The notes under the pieces: generated by a model
Database searches by the model: none
The model's input: the letters and a program-made list of their open reading frames with translations, nothing else
What the model was told of the DNA's origin: nothing
Translations under genes and position numbers: made by a program
Shown here: positions 1-6,523 of the stretch, one piece after another
How positions within the stretch are numbered: position 1 is the first letter of the stretch
Layout of the letters: each line of letters starts with the position of its first letter
Assembly (NCBI GenBank): GCA_025350285.1
Contig: JANXYE010000299.1
Span: 1-6,523 of the forward strand
Length of the DNA: 6,523 nt
From: Chloroflexota bacterium
Lineage (GTDB): Bacteria; Chloroflexota; Dehalococcoidia; Tepidiformales; Tepidiformaceae
Direction of reading: 5' to 3'

Positions 1-101
1 TCCGTCCAGCACGGGCCGCTCGCAGCGTTAAGTGGCGCGACCCACACTCCCCGCGACCGTGGGCCAGCGCGCGCGTACCATGGCTGCCATCGCGCCTCAC
101 C

Positions 102-108
102 GGAGGAG
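102..108 (+). promoter_or_regulatory. Ribosome binding site of the large membrane protein gene
   Basis: A purine-rich GGAGGAG lies directly before the GTG at 111. Its GGAGG core leaves four bases to the start codon, which is tighter than usual but workable. It is the only strong Shine-Dalgarno sequence near the 5' end of this reading frame. It supports the GTG at 111 over the in-frame TTG at 126, whose distance from the core (19 bases) is too long. Confidence 0.6.
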
Positions 109-110
109 CT

Positions 111-3100
111 GTGGCGGAGACAACCTTGAAGCGCGTCCCGGCACTCCCGGCCATCGGCTGGCTATCGCACCCGCTCGTGTTGCGGCTGGCGTGGTCATTG
201 GCCGTGGTTGCGGTAGTGGTCGCCGGCGGAATGCTGCGCTTCCACGGGTTAGATTGGGACCAACCAGCGGGCAGCCCGGTCCCGCTCCACATGCACCCGG
301 ATGAGCGGTTTATCTCGATCGTGGCTGAGAAGATCGATTGGCCGTCGAGCGCGGGCGAGTATTTCGACACTGCGAAGAGCCCGCTCAACCCCTACAACGC
401 ACCGGAGACGCCGTCGTTCGTCTATGGCACGTGGCCGATCTTCGTGGGGAAGGCGGTCGCAACGGCCGCGGGGAGCCATGTGGCGGTTGTCGGCCCACTC
501 GCCGGACGACTGTGCGAGAAGGACGACTACGACACGACCGTCAACTGCGGCCGGAAGATATCGGCCGCCTTCGACACGGCAACGATCCTGCTCATCTTCC
601 TGATCGGCGGCGCGCTGTTCAGCCGCCGGGCCGGGCTCGCCGCGGCGCTGCTCTACGCGCTTTCCGTCATCCCCATCCAGCTCAGTCACTTCTGGCTGGT
701 CGATCCGTACGCGGTGTTCTTCGGCACGGCCACGCTCCTGGTCTCGGTGCTGCTCGTCAGGACATCGTTTCGGTCCACATCCGGTGGCGACTCAACCGCG
801 CCAACGCGCGGGCGCCGGGAGGTGGCTCTGGAAGGCCTGCTGGTCGTCGCGCTCGGCCTCTGCTTTGGCATGACCGTGGCCTCGCGGGTCAACGGCCTGC
901 TCCTCTTGCCCGTACCGGTGATGGCCTTTGGGCTGCGCGTGGCGCTCCGCGATTGGCCACGGCTCGGCCTGCGCTGGCGGGGCGAACGGCGGCAGGTGGT
1001 GGGCCATTGGACAACCGACCTCGCCCTCCTCTGCCTCGCGCTGCTCATCGCGATGGTGGTCTTCCGGGTAGCCCAGCCGTACGCGTTCGCCGGCCCGCAC
1101 TGGTGGAACACGACCATCAACCAGCAGTGGCTCCAGGACATCCGGCGGGAGCGGGACTTCCAGGACGGCAAGGTGGACTTCCCGCCGTTCGTGCAGTTCG
1201 CGGGGAGAGCACGCTTCCTCTGGCCCTTCCAGAACCTCGTCCTCTGGGGCACCGGGCCCGCGCTCGGGCTGTTCGCGTTCGCCGCGGCAGGGGTTGCGGT
1301 CGTGCTCGCCTTCAAACGGCGAGAGCTGGCGCTGGCCATGCCGTTGCTCATCGTGGCGGTCGTCTTCGGTTACCAGGGCCAGCGCTTCGTGGCCTACATG
1401 CGCTACTTCGCACCGATTTATCCGTCTCTCTGTCTGCTCGCGGCCTGGGGAGCGACCGCGCTCCTCGGGGCCGCGCGGGGTCGTGTCGCCGCCGCCAACG
1501 TGGCAGGTGCCGGCGCCGAACCTGCCGGGGACTCGAGAGCGACCAAGTTCTTCCGCGCGTCATGGCGAGCCGCCACACGACCGCGGCGCACGCAAGCCGC
1601 CGCCTATGCGCTCGTTGGCCTGGTGTTCGCCGCGACCGCCTGGTGGGCGTTGGCTTTCAGCACGATCTTCGACGCCGCACATCCCCGCGTCGCCGCAAGC
1701 GAGTGGCTCTACAAGAACGCACCGAACGGCGCCGTCGTCACGGGCGAGATCTGGGACGACACCATCCCTTACGCCCTCCCGGGGCGGGACGCCGGCAAAT
1801 ACCCGACCGCCAACACCTACCCCTATGACACCGATTCGATCGAGAAGGTCAACACCCTGATCTTCGGGCGTAGCGGACAGGACGCTACCGTCGGCTTGAA
1901 CGGCGCTCAGTACGTCACGATTACGTCGAACCGGGTGCGCGACAGCGTGAAGCGTCTGGAACGCGAGTATCCGGCGACCATCCGTTACTACGAACTGCTC
2001 GATTCCGGCGAGCTCGGCTTCGACCTCGTCGCGCACTTCACGTTGCGGCCGTCGTTCCTCGGCCTGTCGATCGATGACTCCAGCGCGGAAGAGTCGTTCA
2101 CCGTCTACGACCACCCGGAGGTCCGGATCTATAAGAAGAGCGACCGTTGGGATCCGGTGAAGGCGGTCGCTCTTCTGAACCAGGCTCACCCCGAACGCGC
2201 CACGAACCTGCTGCCGAAGCAGGGCCAGGCGAACGGGCTCCAGTTCACGGCCGCCGAGGCGGAAACCCAGCAGTCCGGCGGCACCTTCACGGAGGCGTTC
2301 GATTCGGACGGCCTCACGTCCCACCTGCCGTGGGTTTGGTGGCTGCTCTGGATCGAGGTGGCCGCGTTCGCGACCGTGCCCTGGGTCACCTGGCTCTTCC
2401 GCGCCCTGCCAGACCGCGGGTTCGGGCTTTCGAAGCTCTTCGGCTTCGCCGGGACGGGGCTCCTCGCGTGGGTCACCGTGGCCTGGGGGGCTGCCCAGTT
2501 CGGGAGCGGCCTCGCCTGGGGAGCGTTCGGCGTGGTAACGCTCTCGGGTTACATCGCCGGGTACTTTCGGCGTCGCGAGATCGTGACGGACCTGCGAGAG
2601 CGCTGGCCGAGCTGGCTCGCGGCCGAGATCGTGTTCCTCATCGCCTTTTTTGCCGTGCTCGCGCTGCGCTACAACAACCCGGATCTCTGGTATCACCCGC
2701 AAGGCGGCGAAAAGCCGGTCGAACTGGCCTATCTCACGGCCGTGGCACGTTCGAGCATCCTCCCGCCATACGACCCGTGGTTCGCGGGCGGGACGATGAA
2801 CTACTACTACATGGGCTGGTTCCTGCTGGCGGTGCCGATGCGCGCGCTTCGCATCCTCCCGCAGGTGGGGTTCAATCTCGGCCTCGCGACGTACGCCGGG
2901 CTCGCCGCGAGCGTGGCCTTTAGCGGCGCCCACAACCTCGTCGCCCTTTCGAAGCGTTCGAAGGAAGCGAGTCCCCAGGTGCGCCGGGGCTGGACGCGGC
3001 CGTCGATCCTCGGCGGGCTGGGCGGCGCCGTGCTGCTCGTGGGCATCGGGAACCTGGACGCCGGCCATCAGGCCATTGAGCGGCTTCAGGCCCTCAACAC

Positions 3101-4832
3101 CTGGGACCTCTGGGCGGACATCCCCGTCTTGGGAGGGGCTGCCGGGCTCGCTGGCGGCCTCTACCAGTGGTTTTTCCAGGGCGCGACGATGACGCCGTTC
3201 GACTGGTGGCGCCCGAGCCGCGTCCACTTCGGACAGTTCGACATCACCGAGTTCCCGTTCTGGTCGTTTCTCTTCGGTGACCTCCACGCCCACCTGATGG
3301 GGCTCCCTTTCTTCGGCCTCGCAGTCGCGGGGGTCATCGCCTACATCGTCTCCGCGACCGCCCGGCTGCGGCGCCACACGTTCGCCCTGGCGTTGTTCCT
3401 GGGGGTCGCGCTGGGCCTCGTCCGCACCGTCCACACCTGGGACTTTTACACGGCGGCGCTGCTCGTTTCGGCCGGGATTGTGGCGGGGCAGGTGCTGCGC
3501 GAAGGCCGCTGGCAAGAACGCTGGTGGGACGCCGTCGCGCACCTCGCCATGGCGGCCGTGGTCCTCACGGTGGTGTTCGCGCCATACACGGGCCGCTTCG
3601 AGGTGTTCGAATCCGGCCTCGTGCGGGCACGGGAGACGACCTACGCGCCGCACTACTTCGGCCACTTTGGGCTCTTCGTGACCATCCTCGTGGCGTTCAT
3701 CGCCGTGCGCTATCACGAAGAGCTCCGCGTGCGCGGCGGTAATCCCGGGCGCAACCCGGTATTGGCGATGGTCGCCGGGCCGGTGGAGCTGGCGGCGCTC
3801 GGCGTGTTTCTCATTGGCCTCATCGCCTTCACCTGGCACACGCCGGGCTATGCGGCGCCGCCCACCGCCGCCGGCGACCTCTCGCGCCACGACAACGGGC
3901 TGACAACCATCGCCCTGAGCTGCGTGCTGCTCGTGTTCCTCTTCAACCTCCTCTGGATTGAGTACCGCTCGCCGGCACGGGACATCCCCCGGATTCTCGG
4001 GACCGCCCTGTTCGCGGCCGCCGTGGGCATCGCGGGCGGCATCGATGTGGTCCAGGCGGAGTACGACATCGTCCGGATGAACACGGCCTTCAAGTTCTTG
4101 TTGCAGGCGTGGCAGCTCTACGCGCTGGCCTCCGCGTTCGCCGCCTGGTACATCGCGCGCGCGCTCTGGCAGGCGGATGGCTGGCGTATAGCCATCCGGC
4201 CCAGACGCCGGCCGGCTTCGCTCTCATTCTCGGTCGTGCTCGCCGTGTTGTTAGCCGGCTCGGCCATGTATCTCTGGTCGGGCACGCGAACGCGCCAGGA
4301 GGCTCGATTCGAGGGGGCTCCATCGGGAACGCTGGACGGGCTCGCCTACCTGGATTCTCCATTCGCCCAGTTCGGCGAAGACCGGGGCACGGAGACCCCC
4401 GCCGACGACCGCGTTCTGACGCTCGGAGATGACCTGCCGCTGATCGAGTGGCTTCGAAACAACGTGAAGGGAAGCCCCGTGATCGTGGAGGCCGTAGGCC
4501 CCCTCTACCATTGGACGGGCCGGATCTCGTGGAACACGGGGTTGCCAACCGTCATCGGCTGGGACTGGCACGAGGTGGCCTACCGCACCGCCTACACTTC
4601 GCTCGTCGAGGCGCGACGGGCCGACACGGCGCGGTTTTACACCGACGCCAACCCCGAATTCGCCGCCAGCTACCTGCGCAAGTACAACGTCTCGTACGTC
4701 GTCGTTGGCACGGAGGAGCGGACCTTCGGCACCGCCTTCGGCCTGGCGAAGTTCGACCAGATGCCGCAGCTCACGGCGGTCTTCCGCAACGGCGGCTCGG
4801 TCATCTACCGCGTGGACCGCGCCGGGGGCTGA
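111..4832 (+). CDS. GT39/PMT-like glycosyltransferase fused to a DUF2298 (YYY) membrane domain
   Basis: This 1573-residue polytopic membrane protein probably transfers a sugar from a polyprenyl-phosphate carrier to an extracytoplasmic acceptor; donor and acceptor are unknown. The N-terminal half (about 20-675) looks like GT39/PMT_2. A first membrane helix at about 24-43 is followed by the loop motif HPDERF (62-67), whose D64-E65 fits the family's catalytic acidic pair. About ten more helices follow, with SHFWLVDP at 192-199, then a soluble segment at about 520-675. The C-terminal half (about 738-1573) carries the DUF2298 signatures NPDLWYH (856-862), GGEKP (865-869), MNYYYMGW (896-903), FGDLHAH (1055-1061) and RMNTAFKF (1322-1329), more than a dozen likely helices, and a soluble tail from about 1395. 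The fusion is known to me mainly from Chloroflexota; the reaction of DUF2298 is not established. The GTG start has an SD at 102-108, but the frame stays open to the window edge, so a longer N-terminus is possible. It ends in TGA. Confidence 0.88.
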   Translation: MAETTLKRVPALPAIGWLSHPLVLRLAWSLAVVAVVVAGGMLRFHGLDWDQPAGSPVPLHMHPDERFISIVAEKIDWPSSAGEYFDTAKSPLNPYNAPETPSFVYGTWPIFVGKAVATAAGSHVAVVGPLAGRLCEKDDYDTTVNCGRKISAAFDTATILLIFLIGGALFSRRAGLAAALLYALSVIPIQLSHFWLVDPYAVFFGTATLLVSVLLVRTSFRSTSGGDSTAPTRGRREVALEGLLVVALGLCFGMTVASRVNGLLLLPVPVMAFGLRVALRDWPRLGLRWRGERRQVVGHWTTDLALLCLALLIAMVVFRVAQPYAFAGPHWWNTTINQQWLQDIRRERDFQDGKVDFPPFVQFAGRARFLWPFQNLVLWGTGPALGLFAFAAAGVAVVLAFKRRELALAMPLLIVAVVFGYQGQRFVAYMRYFAPIYPSLCLLAAWGATALLGAARGRVAAANVAGAGAEPAGDSRATKFFRASWRAATRPRRTQAAAYALVGLVFAATAWWALAFSTIFDAAHPRVAASEWLYKNAPNGAVVTGEIWDDTIPYALPGRDAGKYPTANTYPYDTDSIEKVNTLIFGRSGQDATVGLNGAQYVTITSNRVRDSVKRLEREYPATIRYYELLDSGELGFDLVAHFTLRPSFLGLSIDDSSAEESFTVYDHPEVRIYKKSDRWDPVKAVALLNQAHPERATNLLPKQGQANGLQFTAAEAETQQSGGTFTEAFDSDGLTSHLPWVWWLLWIEVAAFATVPWVTWLFRALPDRGFGLSKLFGFAGTGLLAWVTVAWGAAQFGSGLAWGAFGVVTLSGYIAGYFRRREIVTDLRERWPSWLAAEIVFLIAFFAVLALRYNNPDLWYHPQGGEKPVELAYLTAVARSSILPPYDPWFAGGTMNYYYMGWFLLAVPMRALRILPQVGFNLGLATYAGLAASVAFSGAHNLVALSKRSKEASPQVRRGWTRPSILGGLGGAVLLVGIGNLDAGHQAIERLQALNTWDLWADIPVLGGAAGLAGGLYQWFFQGATMTPFDWWRPSRVHFGQFDITEFPFWSFLFGDLHAHLMGLPFFGLAVAGVIAYIVSATARLRRHTFALALFLGVALGLVRTVHTWDFYTAALLVSAGIVAGQVLREGRWQERWWDAVAHLAMAAVVLTVVFAPYTGRFEVFESGLVRARETTYAPHYFGHFGLFVTILVAFIAVRYHEELRVRGGNPGRNPVLAMVAGPVELAALGVFLIGLIAFTWHTPGYAAPPTAAGDLSRHDNGLTTIALSCVLLVFLFNLLWIEYRSPARDIPRILGTALFAAAVGIAGGIDVVQAEYDIVRMNTAFKFLLQAWQLYALASAFAAWYIARALWQADGWRIAIRPRRRPASLSFSVVLAVLLAGSAMYLWSGTRTRQEARFEGAPSGTLDGLAYLDSPFAQFGEDRGTETPADDRVLTLGDDLPLIEWLRNNVKGSPVIVEAVGPLYHWTGRISWNTGLPTVIGWDWHEVAYRTAYTSLVEARRADTARFYTDANPEFAASYLRKYNVSYVVVGTEERTFGTAFGLAKFDQMPQLTAVFRNGGSVIYRVDRAGG

Positions 4833-4898
4833 CCTGAAGAGCTTCAATTCCCTTTGACGGCCACTTCCGTTATCGTTCCCGGCGCATCACACACCCTT

Positions 4899-4904
4899 GG
4901 GAGG
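4899..4904 (+). promoter_or_regulatory. Ribosome binding site that decides the HadA-like start
   Basis: GGGAGG sits six bases before the ATG at 4911, an ideal spacing. The same frame is open back to a TTG at 4854, which would add 19 residues, but that TTG has no Shine-Dalgarno sequence before it and the extension does not resemble the family N-terminus. The ATG is therefore preferred. Confidence 0.75.
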
Positions 4905-4910
4905 CATTGG

Positions 4911-5411
4911 ATGGCAGACGAAGGCTCGCTCATTACCGACGAGATGCGGACGACCATCGGCGTCCGCTCGGAACCGTCGTTCTATGAAGTCGATAAGCTC
5001 TCGGTCCGAATGTTCGCACGCTCGGTGGGCCACGTGGACCCTATCTACTTCGACGAGGAGGAAGCGAAGAAAGCTGGCTACCGCAGCCTGCCCTGCCCTC
5101 CCGGCTATCTCGGCACGCCCGTCTATGACCCCCGCACGAGCGACCCGACCTTTGGTGGACGCCGAGGCGGCGCGCGCGCTCCCGAACCAAGCCGTCCGCT
5201 CAAGCGCATCCTCAACGGCGGTACCGAGATCGAGTACTTCGAGGACATCTGCGCCGGGGATACGCTCGAAGCTTCGAGCTACACGTCCGACATCCAGGAG
5301 CGCAAGGGTGGCATCGGCGACATGCTGATCACCACCAGCAAAACGGAATACAAGCGCAAAGGCGACGGCAAGGTCGTGGCCATCATGACCGGGACCGGCA
5401 TCCGCTACTAG
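4911..5411 (+). CDS. HadA-like MaoC N-domain (FAS1-like dehydratase) subunit, probably non-catalytic
   Basis: This 166-residue protein is a hot-dog fold subunit of the MaoC N-terminal/FAS1-like dehydratase family, matching mycobacterial HadA in length (about 158) and pattern. It likely binds the acyl chain and pairs with the product of the next gene to form an (R)-specific enoyl-thioester hydratase/dehydratase in the cytoplasm. Visible features are a helix region with HVDPIYFDEEEAKKAGY at 41-57, a Pro/Arg/Gly-rich linker at about 71-97, and the second hot-dog strand set with LNGGTEIEYFEDICAGDTL at 101-119 and KTEYKRKGDGKVV at 144-156. Where catalytic MaoC proteins have Asp and His in GDxNPxH, this protein has His41 and Tyr46, so it should lack its own active site. 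The ATG start is fixed by the SD at 4899-4904. The stop is 23 bases before the HadB-like gene, implying co-transcription. The thioester carrier (CoA or ACP) cannot be told from sequence. Confidence 0.85.
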   Translation: MADEGSLITDEMRTTIGVRSEPSFYEVDKLSVRMFARSVGHVDPIYFDEEEAKKAGYRSLPCPPGYLGTPVYDPRTSDPTFGGRRGGARAPEPSRPLKRILNGGTEIEYFEDICAGDTLEASSYTSDIQERKGGIGDMLITTSKTEYKRKGDGKVVAIMTGTGIRY

Positions 5412-5434
5412 AGGCCACAACGAGGAGGCAGTAC

Positions 5435-5851
5435 ATGGCAGTCACGTGGGACCAGGTACAGGAAGGGCAGGAATTGCCCGTCCTCAAGAAGAACTGCAGC
5501 ACGCAGCAGCTCGTCCAGTGGGCCGCCGGTTCCGGCGACTTCTACCAGATCCACTACGATAAGGACTTCGCGATTGGCACGGGCCTGAAAGGGATCATCG
5601 TGCACGGCGCGCTGAAGAATGCCTTCCTCGGCCAACTCGTGCACGATTGGGTGGGCACGAACGCCCGGATCAAGAAGTACGGGTGCAGCTACCGCGGCAT
5701 GGACTTCCCGAACGAGGATATCCTCTGCAAAGGCATTGTCCGCAAGAAGTACGAAGAAGGCAATTCCAAGATCGTCGAAGTGGAAGTCTGGACCGAGATG
5801 GCCGACGGCACGAAAACGACCCCCGGGAGCGCCACGGTCGTCTTCAAGTAA
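5435..5851 (+). CDS. HadB-like MaoC family (R)-hydratase/dehydratase catalytic subunit
   Basis: This 138-residue single hot-dog MaoC-like protein would hydrate 2-enoyl thioesters to (R)-3-hydroxyacyl thioesters, or catalyse the reverse dehydration, as the catalytic half of a heterodimer with the preceding gene product. The hydratase-2 signature appears as AAGSGDFYQIHYDKDFA at 30-46. Asp35 and His40 occupy the catalytic positions, and the conserved HG (57-58) follows in GIIVHGAL. Mycobacterial HadB (about 142 residues) has its catalytic pair at almost the same positions, as I recall D36 and H41. The usual Asn-Pro of GDxNPxH is replaced by Tyr-Gln (38-39 FYQ context), a variation on the motif that keeps both catalytic residues. 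A strong SD, GAGGAGG (5422-5428), lies six bases before the ATG. It forms a tight pair with the gene upstream; an 87-base gap with a palindromic repeat separates it from the dehydrogenase gene. Confidence 0.88.
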   Translation: MAVTWDQVQEGQELPVLKKNCSTQQLVQWAAGSGDFYQIHYDKDFAIGTGLKGIIVHGALKNAFLGQLVHDWVGTNARIKKYGCSYRGMDFPNEDILCKGIVRKKYEEGNSKIVEVEVWTEMADGTKTTPGSATVVFK

Positions 5852-5867
5852 CGCAGCATTCGCTCAC

Positions 5868-5921
5868 ACCAAGACACAAAGAGCACGAACGAAGGCTTTG
5901 TGTTCCTTGTGTCTTTGTGGT
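5868..5921. repeat. Imperfect palindromic intergenic repeat (ACCACAAAGACACAAAG type)
   Basis: The left arm (5868-5889) and right arm (5897-5921) are inverted complements. They form 3, then 9, then 9 base pairs, including two G-U wobbles, with one A/C mismatch (5880/5906), a three-base bulge at 5916-5918 and a seven-base loop (5890-5896). The right arm contains CTTGTGTCTTTGTGGTT, a string I recognise from memory as recurring between genes of many unrelated environmental bacteria. It is AT-richer than the flanking genes. The hairpin is not followed by a T-run, so it is not a standard intrinsic terminator. It ends three bases before the SD (AAGGAG, 5925-5930) of the dehydrogenase gene, so as RNA it could affect stability, readthrough or translation of that gene. 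The mobility and function of this repeat type are not known to me. Confidence 0.75.
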
Positions 5922-5938
5922 TTGAAGGAGTTTTGGCT

Positions 5939-6523
5939 ATGGCAGGTCTGCTCGAAGGCAAAGTAGTGGCGATGACCGGCGCTGGCCGCGGGATTGGGCG
6001 CGAGTGCGCGCTTCTGGCCGCTTCCGAGGGCGCGCGCGTCGTCGTGAACGACCCCGGCGTCAACCCCGACGGTTCCGGACAGGACGACGGCCCTGCCGCC
6101 CAGGTCGTTGATGAAATCAAGAAGGCCGGCGGTACGGCCGTCGCGAACTTCGCCGATGTCTCGACGATGGACGGCGGCGAGAGCGTCGTGCGGACGGCGC
6201 TGGACACCTACGGGCGTCTCGACGGGCTGATTAACCTCGCCGCAATCCTCCGCGACCGCATGGTCTTCAACCTTACGGAAGAAGAGTGGGACGACGTCAT
6301 CCGGGTTGACCTGAAGGGCCATTTCACGACGCTCAAGCCGGCGGCGGTGCTCATGCGCCAGCAGCGCTACGGGCGGATCGTCAACTACAGCTCGGTTTCC
6401 GGGCTACAGGGCAACTCCGGACAAGCGAACTACGGCGCTGCCAAGGCTGGCGTCGCGGGCTTGACCCGCGTCGCCGCCCGGGATCTCGGCCGCTACGGCG
6501 TGACCGTGAACTGCATCGCGCCA
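5939..6523 (+). CDS. Short-chain dehydrogenase/reductase, probable 3-hydroxyacyl dehydrogenase (3' truncated by window)
   Basis: The first 195 residues of a classical SDR are present, in frame to the last base; a typical member would be about 250-310 residues. It likely interconverts 3-hydroxyacyl and 3-ketoacyl thioesters using a nicotinamide cofactor. Motifs are the Rossmann TGAGRGIG at 13-20, acidic Asp38 after the second strand (favours NAD over NADP), ADV at 72-74, and the active-site Ser152, Tyr165 and Lys169 in SSVSG and YGAAK, followed by NCIAP at 191-195. The longer loop after Asp38 and the text around AAILRDRMVF resemble the (R)-3-hydroxyacyl-CoA dehydrogenase domain of MFE-2 more than FabG. 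Two departures stand out: NLAA (99-102) in place of NNAG, and Asp124 in RVDLKGHF where many SDRs have Asn; MFE-2 proteins also depart there. The SD AAGGAG (5925-5930) lies eight bases before the ATG. It follows the HadA/HadB-like pair, fitting the next step of the same pathway. Confidence 0.9.
   Translation, partial: MAGLLEGKVVAMTGAGRGIGRECALLAASEGARVVVNDPGVNPDGSGQDDGPAAQVVDEIKKAGGTAVANFADVSTMDGGESVVRTALDTYGRLDGLINLAAILRDRMVFNLTEEEWDDVIRVDLKGHFTTLKPAAVLMRQQRYGRIVNYSSVSGLQGNSGQANYGAAKAGVAGLTRVAARDLGRYGVTVNCIAP

Noticed and set aside
2..31. Possible C-terminal tail of an upstream gene ending at TAA 29-31
   Set aside because: Only nine codons are visible, with no motif or composition that distinguishes coding from chance.
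71..95. Potential GC-rich hairpin (GCGCG/CGCGC with inner ATGG/CCAT) just before the first ribosome binding site
   Set aside because: It needs a four-base bulge and a three-base loop, and such pairings are common by chance in sequence this GC-rich.
338..1828. Overlapping + strand open frame of 496 residues in another frame
   Set aside because: It lies wholly within the glycosyltransferase half; the product is Arg/Gly/Ala-rich low-complexity sequence without motifs, a shadow of GC-rich codon use.
1560..3890. Very long open frame on the - strand (776 residues) inside the large membrane protein gene
   Set aside because: It is antisense to a well-supported coding region. Its product is rich in Arg, Glu, Gly, His and Pro with no recognisable domain, as expected when a GC-rich gene is read on the opposite strand.
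4835..4846. Short inverted repeat TGAAG-AG-CTTCA just after the large gene
   Set aside because: Five-base arms with a two-base loop cannot form a stable terminator hairpin, and no T-run follows.
4854..4876. Possible promoter: TTGACG with TATCGT downstream
   Set aside because: The spacer is only 11 bases, far from the usual 17, and no better -10 box follows. A separate promoter for the acyl cluster in 4833-4910 remains possible but is not shown.
4854..4910. TTG-initiated 19-residue extension of the HadA-like protein
   Set aside because: There is no Shine-Dalgarno sequence before the TTG, whereas the ATG at 4911 has an ideally spaced GGGAGG, and the extension has no family resemblance.
5689..6322. 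- strand open frames and a + strand frame spanning the palindromic repeat (peptides with HKEHK or TKTQR-like strings)
   Set aside because: These are translations of the intergenic repeat plus the antisense of the dehydrogenase gene. Such peptides are typical spurious predictions around this repeat type.

Overview
This is a GC-rich bacterial window with every recognisable gene on the + strand. The best taxonomic clue is the first gene. It fuses an N-terminal GT39/PMT-like membrane glycosyltransferase to a C-terminal DUF2298 ('Chlor_Arch_YYY') membrane domain, an architecture I associate mainly with Chloroflexota. The following HadA/HadB-like dehydratase pair plus short-chain dehydrogenase also fits a GC-rich, Dehalococcoidia-like chloroflexote. 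The taxonomy is an inference from gene content, not a measured result.

Layout. Bases 1-110 hold no supportable gene, only the leader and ribosome binding site of the large gene. Bases 111-4832 encode a 1573-residue polytopic membrane protein. After a 78-base gap comes a compact cluster. Bases 4911-5411 encode a HadA-like, apparently non-catalytic hot-dog subunit. Bases 5435-5851 encode a HadB-like catalytic (R)-hydratase/dehydratase subunit. Bases 5939-6523 encode the first 195 residues of a short-chain dehydrogenase that runs off the window. The gap before the dehydrogenase (5852-5938) is mostly filled by a long imperfect palindrome of a type that recurs across many environmental bacterial genomes.

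How the genes may work together. The large protein probably moves sugars from a polyprenyl-phosphate carrier onto an extracytoplasmic acceptor; its second half has no established reaction. The next three genes look like a dissociated version of the peroxisomal MFE-2 arrangement: a two-subunit MaoC-type enoyl-thioester hydratase and a 3-hydroxyacyl dehydrogenase, acting in acyl-CoA oxidation or, run in reverse, acyl chain synthesis. Nothing in the sequence links the membrane glycosyltransferase to the acyl module beyond shared strand and proximity.

No tRNA, rRNA, CRISPR array, insertion sequence or convincing promoter was seen. The points most worth a second look are the apparent internal duplication of the GT-C plan within the large protein and the palindromic element inside the acyl cluster. 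I found nothing that clearly amounts to a new defence or mobile system.
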